Positions 14,626 to 23,078 of a DNA stretch of 24,477 nucleotides are shown here, piece after piece; positions within the stretch are counted from its first letter, which is position 1, and every line of letters starts with the position of its first letter. The DNA comes from Micavibrio_C sp964577255 (GTDB taxonomy: Bacteria; Pseudomonadota; Alphaproteobacteria; Micavibrionales; Micavibrionaceae). The stretch spans positions 1 through 24,477 of the forward strand of contig CAZNYM010000026.1 of assembly GCA_964577255.1 (NCBI GenBank), read 5' to 3'. Position numbers and translations under genes: made by a program. Below the pieces are notes generated by a model. It was not told the origin of the DNA. It searched no databases and was given only the letters and a program-made list of their open reading frames with translations.

Positions 14626-17600
14626 GCGCGCTCTCCTGCCCCCGCCGGCCCAGCATGGAGAGGATGATTTCGACCACCCTGCCCTCCGGCACGCGCGATT
14701 TGACCAGCGCCGCGTGCACGCGGTCCTGCACCACGGGCGGCACCTCCGTTGCCGAAAGAATGATGACGGGGATGTCGGCAGCCTGCAACTCTTGCATGTT
14801 TTCAAGGAACGTCAGGCCCGAGCCGTCGGGCAGGCCGATGTCGAGGATGATGAGGTCGTAACGCCCCTGCGCCAGCAGCGCATGCGCCTCCTTGAGCGTG
14901 CGCGCGTGCACGATCTGGGCGCGGTCCTGCAGCGCAGCCGCCAGCACGCGCGAGAAATCCTCGTCGTCCTCGATATGTAGGATGCCGGGCACGGTTTTCT
15001 GTGCGTCCGAGAGAATCGAGGCGATGTTTTCGCGCAGGGCGTCCTGGCGCGAAAACAGGATAATGTGCTGCGGGTCGGCGTGCAGAGGCATGTCGACCCA
15101 GAACACCGAGCCCACGCCCGCGCGGCTGTCGAAACCGATGGCACCGTTCATACGCGTCACCATTTCACGGCTGATGTGGAGACCCAGGCCCGTGCCGCCC
15201 TTCTGCCGCGTCACCGAAGAATCGGCCTGCGAGAATTTTTCAAAGATGCGGTTGCGGAAAGCCTCGGGCACGCCGGGGCCGCTGTCGGTCACGCTGACGC
15301 GCGCGTGGAGGCCGGCTGCGCGCACGCCGATGCGCACCGTTCCGCCCTCGGGCGAGAATTTTATGGCGTTTGAAAGCAGGTTGGCCATGACCTGGCCAAA
15401 ACGCACGCTGTCGGCATCGATCACCAGATCGACTGGCACCGGCTGCAGTTCCAGCTTCACCTTATAGCGGTCGGCATAGGCCTGGTTGGCTTCGATAGCT
15501 TGCTGGAGGAGACCGTAGAGATTTTCCGGCCTGATGTCGAAATGCATGCGGCCGGAGGCGATTTTGTCGAGGTCGAGAATGTCGTTAATCAGGAGAATAA
15601 GCCGCTCGCAGTTCTTGTGCGCGAGCGAGATAAGGTGCCGGGCTTTCTCCGGTAGCTCGCCGCTCATGGTGCCTTCGACCAACCCCAGAGAACCGCGGAT
15701 CGAGGTCAACGGCGTGCGCAGCTCGTGGCTGACGATCGAGATAAACTCGCTTTTCAGACGGTCCATCTCCCGCAGCTCCTCCTGCTGCTTCTTCCACAGC
15801 GTGATGTCTTCGCCCACGCCCAGGAAGCCGACGATCATCCCGTCTTCGTCGCGGATGGCCGTCACCGAAAGCCGGACCGGGAATTCGTAGCCGTCGCGGC
15901 GCACGAACGTCCATTCGTGCACGTCGATGCCCCGGCGCGCCGGCTTTTTCGAGAAAACGTCGAAATCGGCGGCCACCGGCTCGCCGAGCTCCGCCGTCAG
16001 AACGCGGGCGCGCTCCTCGAGCTCCTCGCTTTTCAGCCAGCGGCGGGGAATGATCTTGCCGATGATCTTCTTCTCGTCCTCGCCCAGCGCGGTGGCGGCC
16101 TGGCGGTTCAGCAGCAGGATGCGGCCGTTGACGTCGGTCGCGATCACCAGATAAACGGCGCTTGAAAGGATGGCCTCTTTGAGCAAATTCGATTCGTTGA
16201 GCTTGCGCGACTTGCTGCGCGCGATCAGCACGTAACGCGTGGTCAAAGACAAAAGTCCGCCGATCAGAAGCCCCGAAACCAGCACGATGACCGGCATATA
16301 AGTCAACTGCTTGCGCACGAACTGGCGCCGTGGTTCGATCTGCAACAGCCATTTCTTGTCATGGATCTGTATGGGCCGTTCGACCAGCCACGGCCCCGCG
16401 CCCTGCGTGCCGGTGGCGTCGTTGTGGAAGAATTGCTGCCCGCGGTAACTGATGCGGATGGCGTAATTGGCTTTCATCTCCTCGCCGATCATGTCCTTGA
16501 GCAGACTTTCGGTCGAAAAGATCCCGGCGATGAATCCGTCGAACGTACTGCCCTTATAGAGCGGGATATAACCGATGAACGCCTTATACCCCTGCACGAG
16601 GTCGAGCGGTGGCGTGATGGTTATGGATTTCTTCTCGGCCGCCCCCTCAAGGGCCTTGCGACGCGGTTCGTCGAAACGAATATCGAGGCCGATCGCCTTT
16701 TCGTTGCCGGCCAGTGGCTCGGCCCAGCGCACATGATAAGTGGGGTCGATCCATTCCACCACCCGCAAGCCTGTCAACTGTTCGGTATAGTTTCGGGCAT
16801 CCGCGCGCCATGACGCCTCCGGCGTGCCGCCCGCCGCTTCCCAGCGCTGGCCCATGCGCTTGAGCGCCATGAGCTTTTCATGGACCCGAAAAGCGAGGAA
16901 TTGCTCTAGCTTGCGCGATTCCTCGGTAATGACGCCGCGGACATTCGCGTATTCCTGCTGGCGAAGCGACATATAAAGGTACAAAGACAAAACCGCCGCC
17001 AGCGAAAAAATGAAGAACGGCAGGAACATGTGCCGCTCGCCGGTCGCCCAGTCGAGAAAACGGCCGTCGCGTGTGACAAGGATAAGAAGAAAAATCCCCA
17101 CCAGCGCCGTAAAGACCATGCCCCCAACTAAAATTAAAACCGGCGTGACGTCTTTTTCCTGCGCCTCATAGGCAGGCGTGCTTTCCCAGACGAACATCCA
17201 GTCGCGATTCATGATTTTCAGGTTTTTCTTTATGACGATCGCCGGTCTGTGCTTGTCGGATAAGTCCTGATTGCTGTCGTAAATGAGGTTTTCCGCTTTT
17301 TCCTCTGCTCGGTCGTAGATTTTGAGATTGAGCATATGGCCCTGGCTGCGGGTCAGGCCCTCAAGAAAACTGGCGGCGACGAAGGGTGAATAGACCCAGC
17401 CCAGGAGCGCACGCCTCCGTTCTTCGACCGTGGAGAGCGGCGCGTTCTTATCGTACACCGGATGCAGCAGCAGGAAGCCCGGCTTGTCGCCCTGACCCTG
17501 GACTAGGAATATCTTGCCGGTGATCGCTGATGTGCCCAGGTCGCGGGAACGTTGCGCGGCTTCCAGGCGGCTTTTTTCAAACGCGATGTTCAGGCCGAGC

Positions 17601-18163
17601 GCGGCACGGTTCAGGCCTTCGGGCTCAATATAAGTAATGATGTATCTTGTCTCGTCCGCAATCCGCGGATGGATGTTGAAATCAGGAACGCCGACGCGGG
17701 CATTGCGCAGAAAAGTCTTCTCGTCCGTCGGTCGCACCACCTTGACCCACCCCAGCCCGCTGATGCCAGGGAAGTTGTCGCGGATGTTGATGGTATCAAC
17801 ATAGGTGCGCCACTCCCGCCGCGAAACGACTTCCGACCCCTGAATGAAACCGGCGGCGCCTAGCAGCGCGTAATCGTAAGTATTGAGCCTGTGCAGGAGC
17901 GCGCGCTCGTTTTCCTGCGCCAGCAGCTCGAATTCCTCGCGGCTGTCAGCACGAGCGTCCTGCTCCGTGAACCAGGCCGCGCACAGTGTGATGAACAGCG
18001 GCAGGGCCAGCATAAGCCCCATGGTCAGAAGCAGGGAGCCACCGACCCCCCGCCAGGACGGAGATAGCTGCTTTTTCGTGGAACTTTGCCGACCTAGGGA
18101 ATCAAACATCACGATGATTATCCTGCCGAAACCTTCCGGGCGCAAAAGGTCATTTTGCGCCAT
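14618..18163 (-). CDS. Large hybrid sensor kinase with two extracytoplasmic (CHASE-like) regions, PAS, kinase and receiver
   Basis: 1181 residues. TM1 at about 43-64; a CHASE domain at about 65-340, with AAGFIQGSEVVSRREWRTYV and FPGISGLGWVKVV; TM2 at 341-363 and TM3 at 378-399; a second sensor region at about 400-620 whose RVVEWIDPTYHVRWAEPL echoes the CHASE pattern; TM4 at 622-642; PAS at about 660-790 (VGEDIT end); HisKA with His813 (SHELRTPLTSI); ATPase (NLLSNAIKFSPEGG, DSGPGV, GGTGLGLHIS); receiver at about 1058-1175 with Asp1108. CHASE domains sense small molecules outside the inner membrane. The ATG at 18163 is used, but the ATG at 18109 (MFDSLGRQ) has AGGA 11 nt before it and may be the true start. 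Control targets are not shown by the sequence. Confidence 0.92.
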   Translation of the reverse strand: MAQNDLLRPEGFGRIIIVMFDSLGRQSSTKKQLSPSWRGVGGSLLLTMGLMLALPLFITLCAAWFTEQDARADSREEFELLAQENERALLHRLNTYDYALLGAAGFIQGSEVVSRREWRTYVDTINIRDNFPGISGLGWVKVVRPTDEKTFLRNARVGVPDFNIHPRIADETRYIITYIEPEGLNRAALGLNIAFEKSRLEAAQRSRDLGTSAITGKIFLVQGQGDKPGFLLLHPVYDKNAPLSTVEERRRALLGWVYSPFVAASFLEGLTRSQGHMLNLKIYDRAEEKAENLIYDSNQDLSDKHRPAIVIKKNLKIMNRDWMFVWESTPAYEAQEKDVTPVLILVGGMVFTALVGIFLLILVTRDGRFLDWATGERHMFLPFFIFSLAAVLSLYLYMSLRQQEYANVRGVITEESRKLEQFLAFRVHEKLMALKRMGQRWEAAGGTPEASWRADARNYTEQLTGLRVVEWIDPTYHVRWAEPLAGNEKAIGLDIRFDEPRRKALEGAAEKKSITITPPLDLVQGYKAFIGYIPLYKGSTFDGFIAGIFSTESLLKDMIGEEMKANYAIRISYRGQQFFHNDATGTQGAGPWLVERPIQIHDKKWLLQIEPRRQFVRKQLTYMPVIVLVSGLLIGGLLSLTTRYVLIARSKSRKLNESNLLKEAILSSAVYLVIATDVNGRILLLNRQAATALGEDEKKIIGKIIPRRWLKSEELEERARVLTAELGEPVAADFDVFSKKPARRGIDVHEWTFVRRDGYEFPVRLSVTAIRDEDGMIVGFLGVGEDITLWKKQQEELREMDRLKSEFISIVSHELRTPLTSIRGSLGLVEGTMSGELPEKARHLISLAHKNCERLILLINDILDLDKIASGRMHFDIRPENLYGLLQQAIEANQAYADRYKVKLELQPVPVDLVIDADSVRFGQVMANLLSNAIKFSPEGGTVRIGVRAAGLHARVSVTDSGPGVPEAFRNRIFEKFSQADSSVTRQKGGTGLGLHISREMVTRMNGAIGFDSRAGVGSVFWVDMPLHADPQHIILFSRQDALRENIASILSDAQKTVPGILHIEDDEDFSRVLAAALQDRAQIVHARTLKEAHALLAQGRYDLIILDIGLPDGSGLTFLENMQELQAADIPVIILSATEVPPVVQDRVHAALVKSRVPEGRVVEIILSMLGRRGQESAHG

Positions 18164-18272
18164 TTTTAGTAAATGTTTTGCTGCCGGCTCATGCTAGCAT
18201 ACACTCGTGTGCCGTTTGTGAATTTTAATCTTTCGGCTTTAGTTTGTAAGGTTGATGGGCAGCGGGAGCAAT

Positions 18273-18623
18273 ATGTTGACAACTCTCGACGATAGTGCGC
18301 TGGAAAAACTGCAGGCCGCTTACCGCGAGCGGCTGTCGTCGGCGGCTGACGCGCTTGCCACGTTTGCGCGGCAGAGCGTTTTCCCAAGCGGCGGGGATCT
18401 GCAGGCCCTCGAGCAGCTGGCGCACGGCATGGCGGGATCGGGCGCGATTTTCGGTTACGCCGAAGTTTCGGCGGCGGGCGAGGCGCTCGATCTTTTCCTG
18501 CGGCAGAAGAAGGACGATCCCGTTCTCCTGAAACAGCTTATTGACGATCTTCGCCGGGCCTGCGCCGAATCCGCGCCGGGAGAAGGCAGCTTCGATTTCG
18601 CCCGCAGCGGCGTCGATTCCTGA
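18273..18623 (+). CDS. Stand-alone Hpt (histidine phosphotransfer) protein
   Basis: 116 residues forming a small helical bundle. LEQLAHGMAGSGAIFGY (46-62) matches the Hpt signature, with His51 as the phospho-accepting residue and the usual small residues (G, S) after it. It would carry phosphate from the receiver of the hybrid kinase (Asp1108) to the single-domain regulator (Asp57). The start at 18273 is chosen for GGGAG 4 nt upstream, rather than an ATG at 18255. It is divergent from the kinase gene, 109 bp apart, so both probably share a promoter region. The many Ala residues and short length fit the family. Confidence 0.85.
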   Translation: MLTTLDDSALEKLQAAYRERLSSAADALATFARQSVFPSGGDLQALEQLAHGMAGSGAIFGYAEVSAAGEALDLFLRQKKDDPVLLKQLIDDLRRACAESAPGEGSFDFARSGVDS

Positions 18624-18641
18624 CTCAAAACAGCGCGCCTC

Positions 18642-18670
18642 TTGACAAAACGGCGCGGCTCTGCTAGGAA
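18642..18670 (+). promoter_or_regulatory. Sigma70-type promoter upstream of the SGNH-protein gene
   Basis: A perfect TTGACA (18642-18647) is followed after 17 bp by TAGGAA (18665-18670) with TGC just before it, giving an extended -10. The expected start is about 18677, some 65 bp before the gene's ATG. CGCGCC (18634-18639) and GGCGCG (18652-18657) flank the -35 box as an inverted repeat, a possible operator. It would drive the SGNH gene, algF and algI. Confidence 0.6.
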
Positions 18671-18742
18671 TTAATTCATATGCGCCGGAGTCCGCCTCGC
18701 GCCTGGCCTTTATTTTTCCTTCAAAATCAAGGAGTTAATTTT

Positions 18743-20899
18743 ATGACCCTCTCGCTGGGACGGGGGCTTGCCCCGTTGTCATCGCCGTTACCCACGGTGC
18801 AGGTTTTCAAGCTGACGGCCGCGCTGTCGCCGCTTTTCACCTATACCCGCAACGACACGGTAGCCACCTGCCGCAATGCAAGCGGCAAGCTCGCGCAGAT
18901 GGTGGCCAACGCGGTACGCTTCGATCATGACGCCGCCGGCAACCCCCTGGGTGTTCTGTGCGAAGGATCTCGGCAGAACAAATGCACGCTGCATAACGCC
19001 AACCCCACCGTAACCACGGGCGTGAGCGCCGCGAGCGGCAGCCCGACCATCACCGTCGCCGCCGACCTTGCCGCCCTGCAGGCCGCCGGGCTTGACGGCG
19101 TGTGCACCGGCAACGTTTTCAAAATTGAAGCGGGAGGCAGCGATTGCGACGTCGACTTCGCCGGCGCGACCGGCAACACCAACGCCCACAGTTTTTCGCT
19201 CTGGGCCCGCTGCACGGCCGGCAGTGCTTCGCTTCAGCGCAGCGGCACCGGCGGCGGCACGACCGCCATCGCGGGAACGGCCTACGCGCGGTACAGGCTT
19301 GAGAACGTGACGCCTTCGGGCTCTTCGGTCACGCTGCGCGTGCATGTGCCTGCGGGCGGCGTGGTTTACTGCATCCTGCCGCAGGTCGAGGAAGCAGCTT
19401 TCTGCTCGAGCGAAATCGTCACCGCCGGCGCGGCCGCCACGCGCGCGGCCACCAGCCTGGCGGTATCCTCCCTGAACGCCAAAAGCTGGTTTTCGCCCAA
19501 TGACGGGTTTATGGTCGCGCGCTACCGCCCGTATGTCACGGCGGTCGGCGCATCGCAATTCATCGTCGCCTGCCACAGCGGCAACACCAACAACACGATC
19601 GGCTGCCGCCTGCACACAAGCGATGCCGACCTGCAGGGGTGGATCCGCCGCGATGCCGGCACCACCATCCACAGCGCTTCGACCGACCGCGCGGTCATGC
19701 GCGGAATCCTGCACGCCGCCGGCCTGAGCTGGACGGCAAACGAGGCGGTGCTGGTCGGCAACGGCGCGTATAACCTGACGACATGGGCGGGCGCCAACCC
19801 CTCCGGCATCACCGAGCTGAACGCGGGGCACCGCAACGGCGCCGCCGAAATGCTGTGGGGACATATCACCGAGATAGCGGTCGGCTGCGGCTACAAGACG
19901 CCCGGCGGCCTAGGCGCGCGCATGTATAAAAGCGGCGACATCGCGATCGCAGGCGGCGGCCAGTCGCTGATCGGCAATCATTTCAATTCCACCGAATCGA
20001 GCAGCGCCGGCGGACACGACAAAGTCATCGCCGTGATCGGCGCGGCGCGCCCTTATAACGCCCCCGCCTATGTCAACGGCGCCACCAGCAGCTCGGCCGC
20101 CAGCAAGACGAGCGACGCCAGCAATTACTGGTGGGATCTGGCGGGCCCGACGCGCGGCCCGGCGTTCGACACGTTTTATCAGAAGGTGGAACAGGCGGGG
20201 ATCGTGCCGCAGATCGTGCTGTGGGGCCAGGGCGAGCTTGATAGCGCCTTCATCCCCGGCATCACCACCCGCGCGCAATACAAGCAGGCGCTGCTGGCGA
20301 TTTTCAGCGACATGCGCGCCTCCTTCCCCGGCGTGCAGATCCTGATCCAGGGCATCGGCCGCCGCACGAGCTTCAGCAACACGGGCGGGATCCAGGCCGT
20401 GCGCGAAGTGCAGCACGAGCTGGCGGACGAATATGACTGGATCCACATGGCTGCCGAAACCTACGACCAGGCTTTGTTCGACCAGGTGCACCTGACCGAC
20501 GCCGGTTATGTCGCCGTCGCCGAGCGGCACGCGCGCAAAATCCTGAGCGTGATGGGCGAAACGCTGACCGGCGTCGACGGCCCGCGCGTCACGAATGCCA
20601 GCCGGTCGGGCGCGACCGTAACCGTCACGATCGCGCATGACGCGGGAACCGACTTTACGCCCTCAAGCAGCATCGAAGGTTTCCGCTTTTTCGACGACGC
20701 CAGCGAAATCACCATCACCGCCGCCGTGCGCACCAACGCCACCACCGTCACCCTGACCCTGAACAGCACCCCTGCGGGCGCGGTCAGAACCCTGTATTAC
20801 GGCTATGACGCCATGCTTGGCCTCGACACCGCCGACGTCGTGAAGGACAACGCCGCGATTTCCCTGCCGCTGAGGCCGGGAAAATGGATTGTCACCTAA
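18743..20899 (+). CDS. SGNH-hydrolase protein with phage-tail-fibre-like N-terminal half, beside alginate acetylation genes
   Basis: 718 residues. Residues about 1-240 resemble the carbohydrate-binding front part of phage tail fibres: RNDTVATCRNASGKL, VRFDHDAAGNPLGVLCEGSRQNK, ARYRLENVTPSG and IVTAGAAATRAAT. About 241-395 look like a concanavalin/LamG-type jelly roll. The SGNH esterase core is about 398-605: GGGQSLIG (Ser408), LWGQGELDS (495-501) and DQVHLTDAGY (Asp580, His583). The last 110 residues are an all-beta, Ig-like domain. SGNH enzymes move or remove acetyl esters on sugars. No signal peptide is visible from the start at 18743, chosen for AAGGAG 8 nt upstream; an ATG at 18680 adds a basic, hydrophobic lead (MRRSPPRAWPLFFL) but has no ribosome site. 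algF follows after 67 bp. Confidence 0.75.
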   Translation: MTLSLGRGLAPLSSPLPTVQVFKLTAALSPLFTYTRNDTVATCRNASGKLAQMVANAVRFDHDAAGNPLGVLCEGSRQNKCTLHNANPTVTTGVSAASGSPTITVAADLAALQAAGLDGVCTGNVFKIEAGGSDCDVDFAGATGNTNAHSFSLWARCTAGSASLQRSGTGGGTTAIAGTAYARYRLENVTPSGSSVTLRVHVPAGGVVYCILPQVEEAAFCSSEIVTAGAAATRAATSLAVSSLNAKSWFSPNDGFMVARYRPYVTAVGASQFIVACHSGNTNNTIGCRLHTSDADLQGWIRRDAGTTIHSASTDRAVMRGILHAAGLSWTANEAVLVGNGAYNLTTWAGANPSGITELNAGHRNGAAEMLWGHITEIAVGCGYKTPGGLGARMYKSGDIAIAGGGQSLIGNHFNSTESSSAGGHDKVIAVIGAARPYNAPAYVNGATSSSAASKTSDASNYWWDLAGPTRGPAFDTFYQKVEQAGIVPQIVLWGQGELDSAFIPGITTRAQYKQALLAIFSDMRASFPGVQILIQGIGRRTSFSNTGGIQAVREVQHELADEYDWIHMAAETYDQALFDQVHLTDAGYVAVAERHARKILSVMGETLTGVDGPRVTNASRSGATVTVTIAHDAGTDFTPSSSIEGFRFFDDASEITITAAVRTNATTVTLTLNSTPAGAVRTLYYGYDAMLGLDTADVVKDNAAISLPLRPGKWIVT

Positions 20900-20966
20900 G
20901 AAGGTCTGGATTTTGCCACGATCCTCTTTTATATGAGGCGGGTACAGTCCCGACACGGAGAACCTT

Positions 20967-21608
20967 ATGAAATCCCTTCTGCTTTCCCTGGCCCTGCTCG
21001 CGTTTTTCCTGACCCCGGCGCAGGCAGCCGACGACGGGCTTTACGATCCGGTTGCGCCGGCGGGCTCGGCTTTTGTCCGCGTCATCAATACCGGCCTTGA
21101 GCGCAGCGCAGTCGAGCCGGAAATCCGCGGCAAGAAGTACGACGAAGTCGAATACGGCGCGATCGGCCCCTATGTCCCGGTCCCGGCCGGCAAGGCGCCG
21201 GTGGCGATCGGCACACTGGGCAAGGATATCGAAGTCGCCGAAGGCGGTTTTTATTCCCTGGCGGTGCGCGGCAACGATGTGATCGTTTTCAAGGATGCCG
21301 CCCTGACCGACCCGGCCAAGGCCCTGGTGACACTTTACAACCTGACCGGCCGTGACGGCCTGGCGCTGAAGACGGCGGATGACAAGAAAATCGAAATCGT
21401 GCCGCCGGTCGTCAGCAAGAAAAGCGGCGAGCGCCCGATCAACCCCCTGCCCGTCAAAATGGCCGTGTTTGACGGCGAGCAGGCGACACCTGTGCCTGCC
21501 GACGCGACCCTTAAGCGCGGCGCCGTCACCAATATTCTCGTCCGCGAGGGCGACGGAGACAACCTGAACGTCACGGCGTTCTTTTCCGTCACCGATACAA
21601 CCCAGTAA
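20967..21608 (+). CDS. algF: AlgF-family alginate O-acetylation protein
   Basis: 213 residues with a Sec signal peptide (1-21, ending AQA before ADDGLYDP). The mature start GLYDPVAPAGSAFVRVINTGL and following beta-rich body match AlgF, a periplasmic protein needed to add acetyl groups to alginate in Pseudomonas and Azotobacter, where it works with AlgI, AlgJ and AlgX. GGAGA lies 5 nt before the ATG. The later part is rich in K and charged residues. It is 27 bp before algI and 67 bp after the SGNH gene, so all three probably form one transcript. The classical order I-J-F is changed to SGNH-F-I here. Confidence 0.88.
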   Translation: MKSLLLSLALLAFFLTPAQAADDGLYDPVAPAGSAFVRVINTGLERSAVEPEIRGKKYDEVEYGAIGPYVPVPAGKAPVAIGTLGKDIEVAEGGFYSLAVRGNDVIVFKDAALTDPAKALVTLYNLTGRDGLALKTADDKKIEIVPPVVSKKSGERPINPLPVKMAVFDGEQATPVPADATLKRGAVTNILVREGDGDNLNVTAFFSVTDTTQ

Positions 21609-21635
21609 CGAAAGCATCAGCCGCGGACACAGGGC

Positions 21636-23078
21636 ATGGTTTTCGCATCCCCCATCTTCCTGTTCCTGTTTCTGCCGCTTTTTTTGGCGCTTTATTATCT
21701 CACGCCTCCGCGCTTTCGTTCGTTCACCATCCTGGCAGGCAGCGCTTTGTTCTATGCCTGGTGGCGGGTCGACTTCCTGTTGCTGCTGTTCGGGATTATC
21801 GCCGCCAGCTGGCTGATCGGTCTCGGCATCGAGGCCTGGCGCGGCACGGGCCGCGACAAACTTCTTCTATGGGCGGGTGTCGCCGGCAACCTTGCCACGC
21901 TGGGTTATTTCAAATACGCGAATTTCGGCGTGCAGACCCTCAACGCCGCACTGGCACAGGCGGGCTTTGTCGCATTTGACGATTTCACGCCCGTTCTGCT
22001 GCCGATCGGCATTTCCTTTTTCGTCTTCCACGCCATAAGCTACATCGTCGACGTCTGGCGGCGCGATACGCCTGCCACCCGCAGTTTTTTCGATTTCGCG
22101 GCCTTCATCACCCTTTTCCCCCACCTCATCGCCGGGCCGGTCCTGCGTTATAAGGACCTGGCTGGGCAGTTCCGCGATCGCGTTCATTCCTGGGCTCTGT
22201 TTTCAGAAGGCGCCTACCGCTTCATGTGCGGTTTCTGCATGAAAGTGTTGATCGCCGATCCCGTCGCCTTGCTGGCCGATGCCGCCTTTGCCCTGCCGCA
22301 ACCCACGATGGCCGAAGCGTGGCTGGGCGCCCTTGCTTACAGCATCCAGCTGTTTTTCGACTTCGCCGGTTACAGCGTAATGGCAGTGGGGCTCGCGCTG
22401 ATGATGGGTTTTCGCTTCATCGAGAATTTCGACAATCCCTATATCAGCGCCAGCATCACCGAATTCTGGCGGCGCTGGCATATCAGCCTGTCGACCTGGC
22501 TGCGCGATTACCTTTACATTCCCCTGGGGGGCAACCGCAAGGGGCCCGTGCGCACTTACATAAACCTGTTCCTGACCATGCTGCTGGGGGGGCTGTGGCA
22601 CGGCGCCAACTGGACTTTCATCCTGTGGGGCGCATGGCACGGGCTGATCCTGGCCCTTGAGCGCCTGCTGGGCGTCAGGGCCGAGACGGTGCAGCCTTTG
22701 GGAAAGCGAGTGGTGATGACCACGTTGACGATGCTGGTGGTCATGATCGGCTGGGTGATGTTCCGCGCGCACAGCGTAGAAAACGCCCTTTCCTTTTACG
22801 GCGCCATGGCAGGCCTCGGCGGTTTTGCCATCGGCGACCAGCTGGCCTGGCAGATCAAGGGCGCGAGCCTTACGGCCCTGGCGGCGGGGGTGGCGCTTGT
22901 GTTCCTGATGCCGCTCTGGCAGCGCAACCGCGAGAAGATCAGGCTTTCGGACAACGGTTTCGCGGTCAGGGTGGCACCGTCGCGGCCGCTGCAGATCGCC
23001 ATCGCGCTTTTGTTTGCGGCGGCGATCACGCGGCTGGTGGCGATGAGCTATTCGCCGTTCCTGTACTTCCAGTTCTGA
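21636..23078 (+). CDS. algI: AlgI-type MBOAT O-acyltransferase
   Basis: 480 residues, about the usual length for the family. The start FASPIFLFLFLPLFLALYYL matches AlgI, and the membrane-bound O-acyltransferase core is seen in FDFAGYSVMAVGLALMMGF, FIENFDNPYISASITEFWRRWHISLSTWLRDYLYIPLGGNRKG and LWHGANWTFILWGAWHG (320-336, His322 and His335). It brings an acetyl group across the inner membrane to be placed on polymer mannuronate units in the periplasm. Because MBOAT proteins also acetylate other polymers, the alginate assignment leans on algF and alg8 next to it. Only a weak ribosome site precedes the ATG. Its stop codon directly abuts the stop codon of convergent alg8. Confidence 0.92.
   Translation: MVFASPIFLFLFLPLFLALYYLTPPRFRSFTILAGSALFYAWWRVDFLLLLFGIIAASWLIGLGIEAWRGTGRDKLLLWAGVAGNLATLGYFKYANFGVQTLNAALAQAGFVAFDDFTPVLLPIGISFFVFHAISYIVDVWRRDTPATRSFFDFAAFITLFPHLIAGPVLRYKDLAGQFRDRVHSWALFSEGAYRFMCGFCMKVLIADPVALLADAAFALPQPTMAEAWLGALAYSIQLFFDFAGYSVMAVGLALMMGFRFIENFDNPYISASITEFWRRWHISLSTWLRDYLYIPLGGNRKGPVRTYINLFLTMLLGGLWHGANWTFILWGAWHGLILALERLLGVRAETVQPLGKRVVMTTLTMLVVMIGWVMFRAHSVENALSFYGAMAGLGGFAIGDQLAWQIKGASLTALAAGVALVFLMPLWQRNREKIRLSDNGFAVRVAPSRPLQIAIALLFAAAITRLVAMSYSPFLYFQF

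Noticed and set aside
18788..19864. Long open frame of 358 codons on the minus strand inside the SGNH gene
   Set aside because: It is antisense to a gene with clear SGNH motifs, has no recognisable domain, and is rich in Arg/Ala/Gly as expected for a shadow frame in GC-rich DNA. The same holds for the minus-strand frames at 19910-20638 and 20892-21617.
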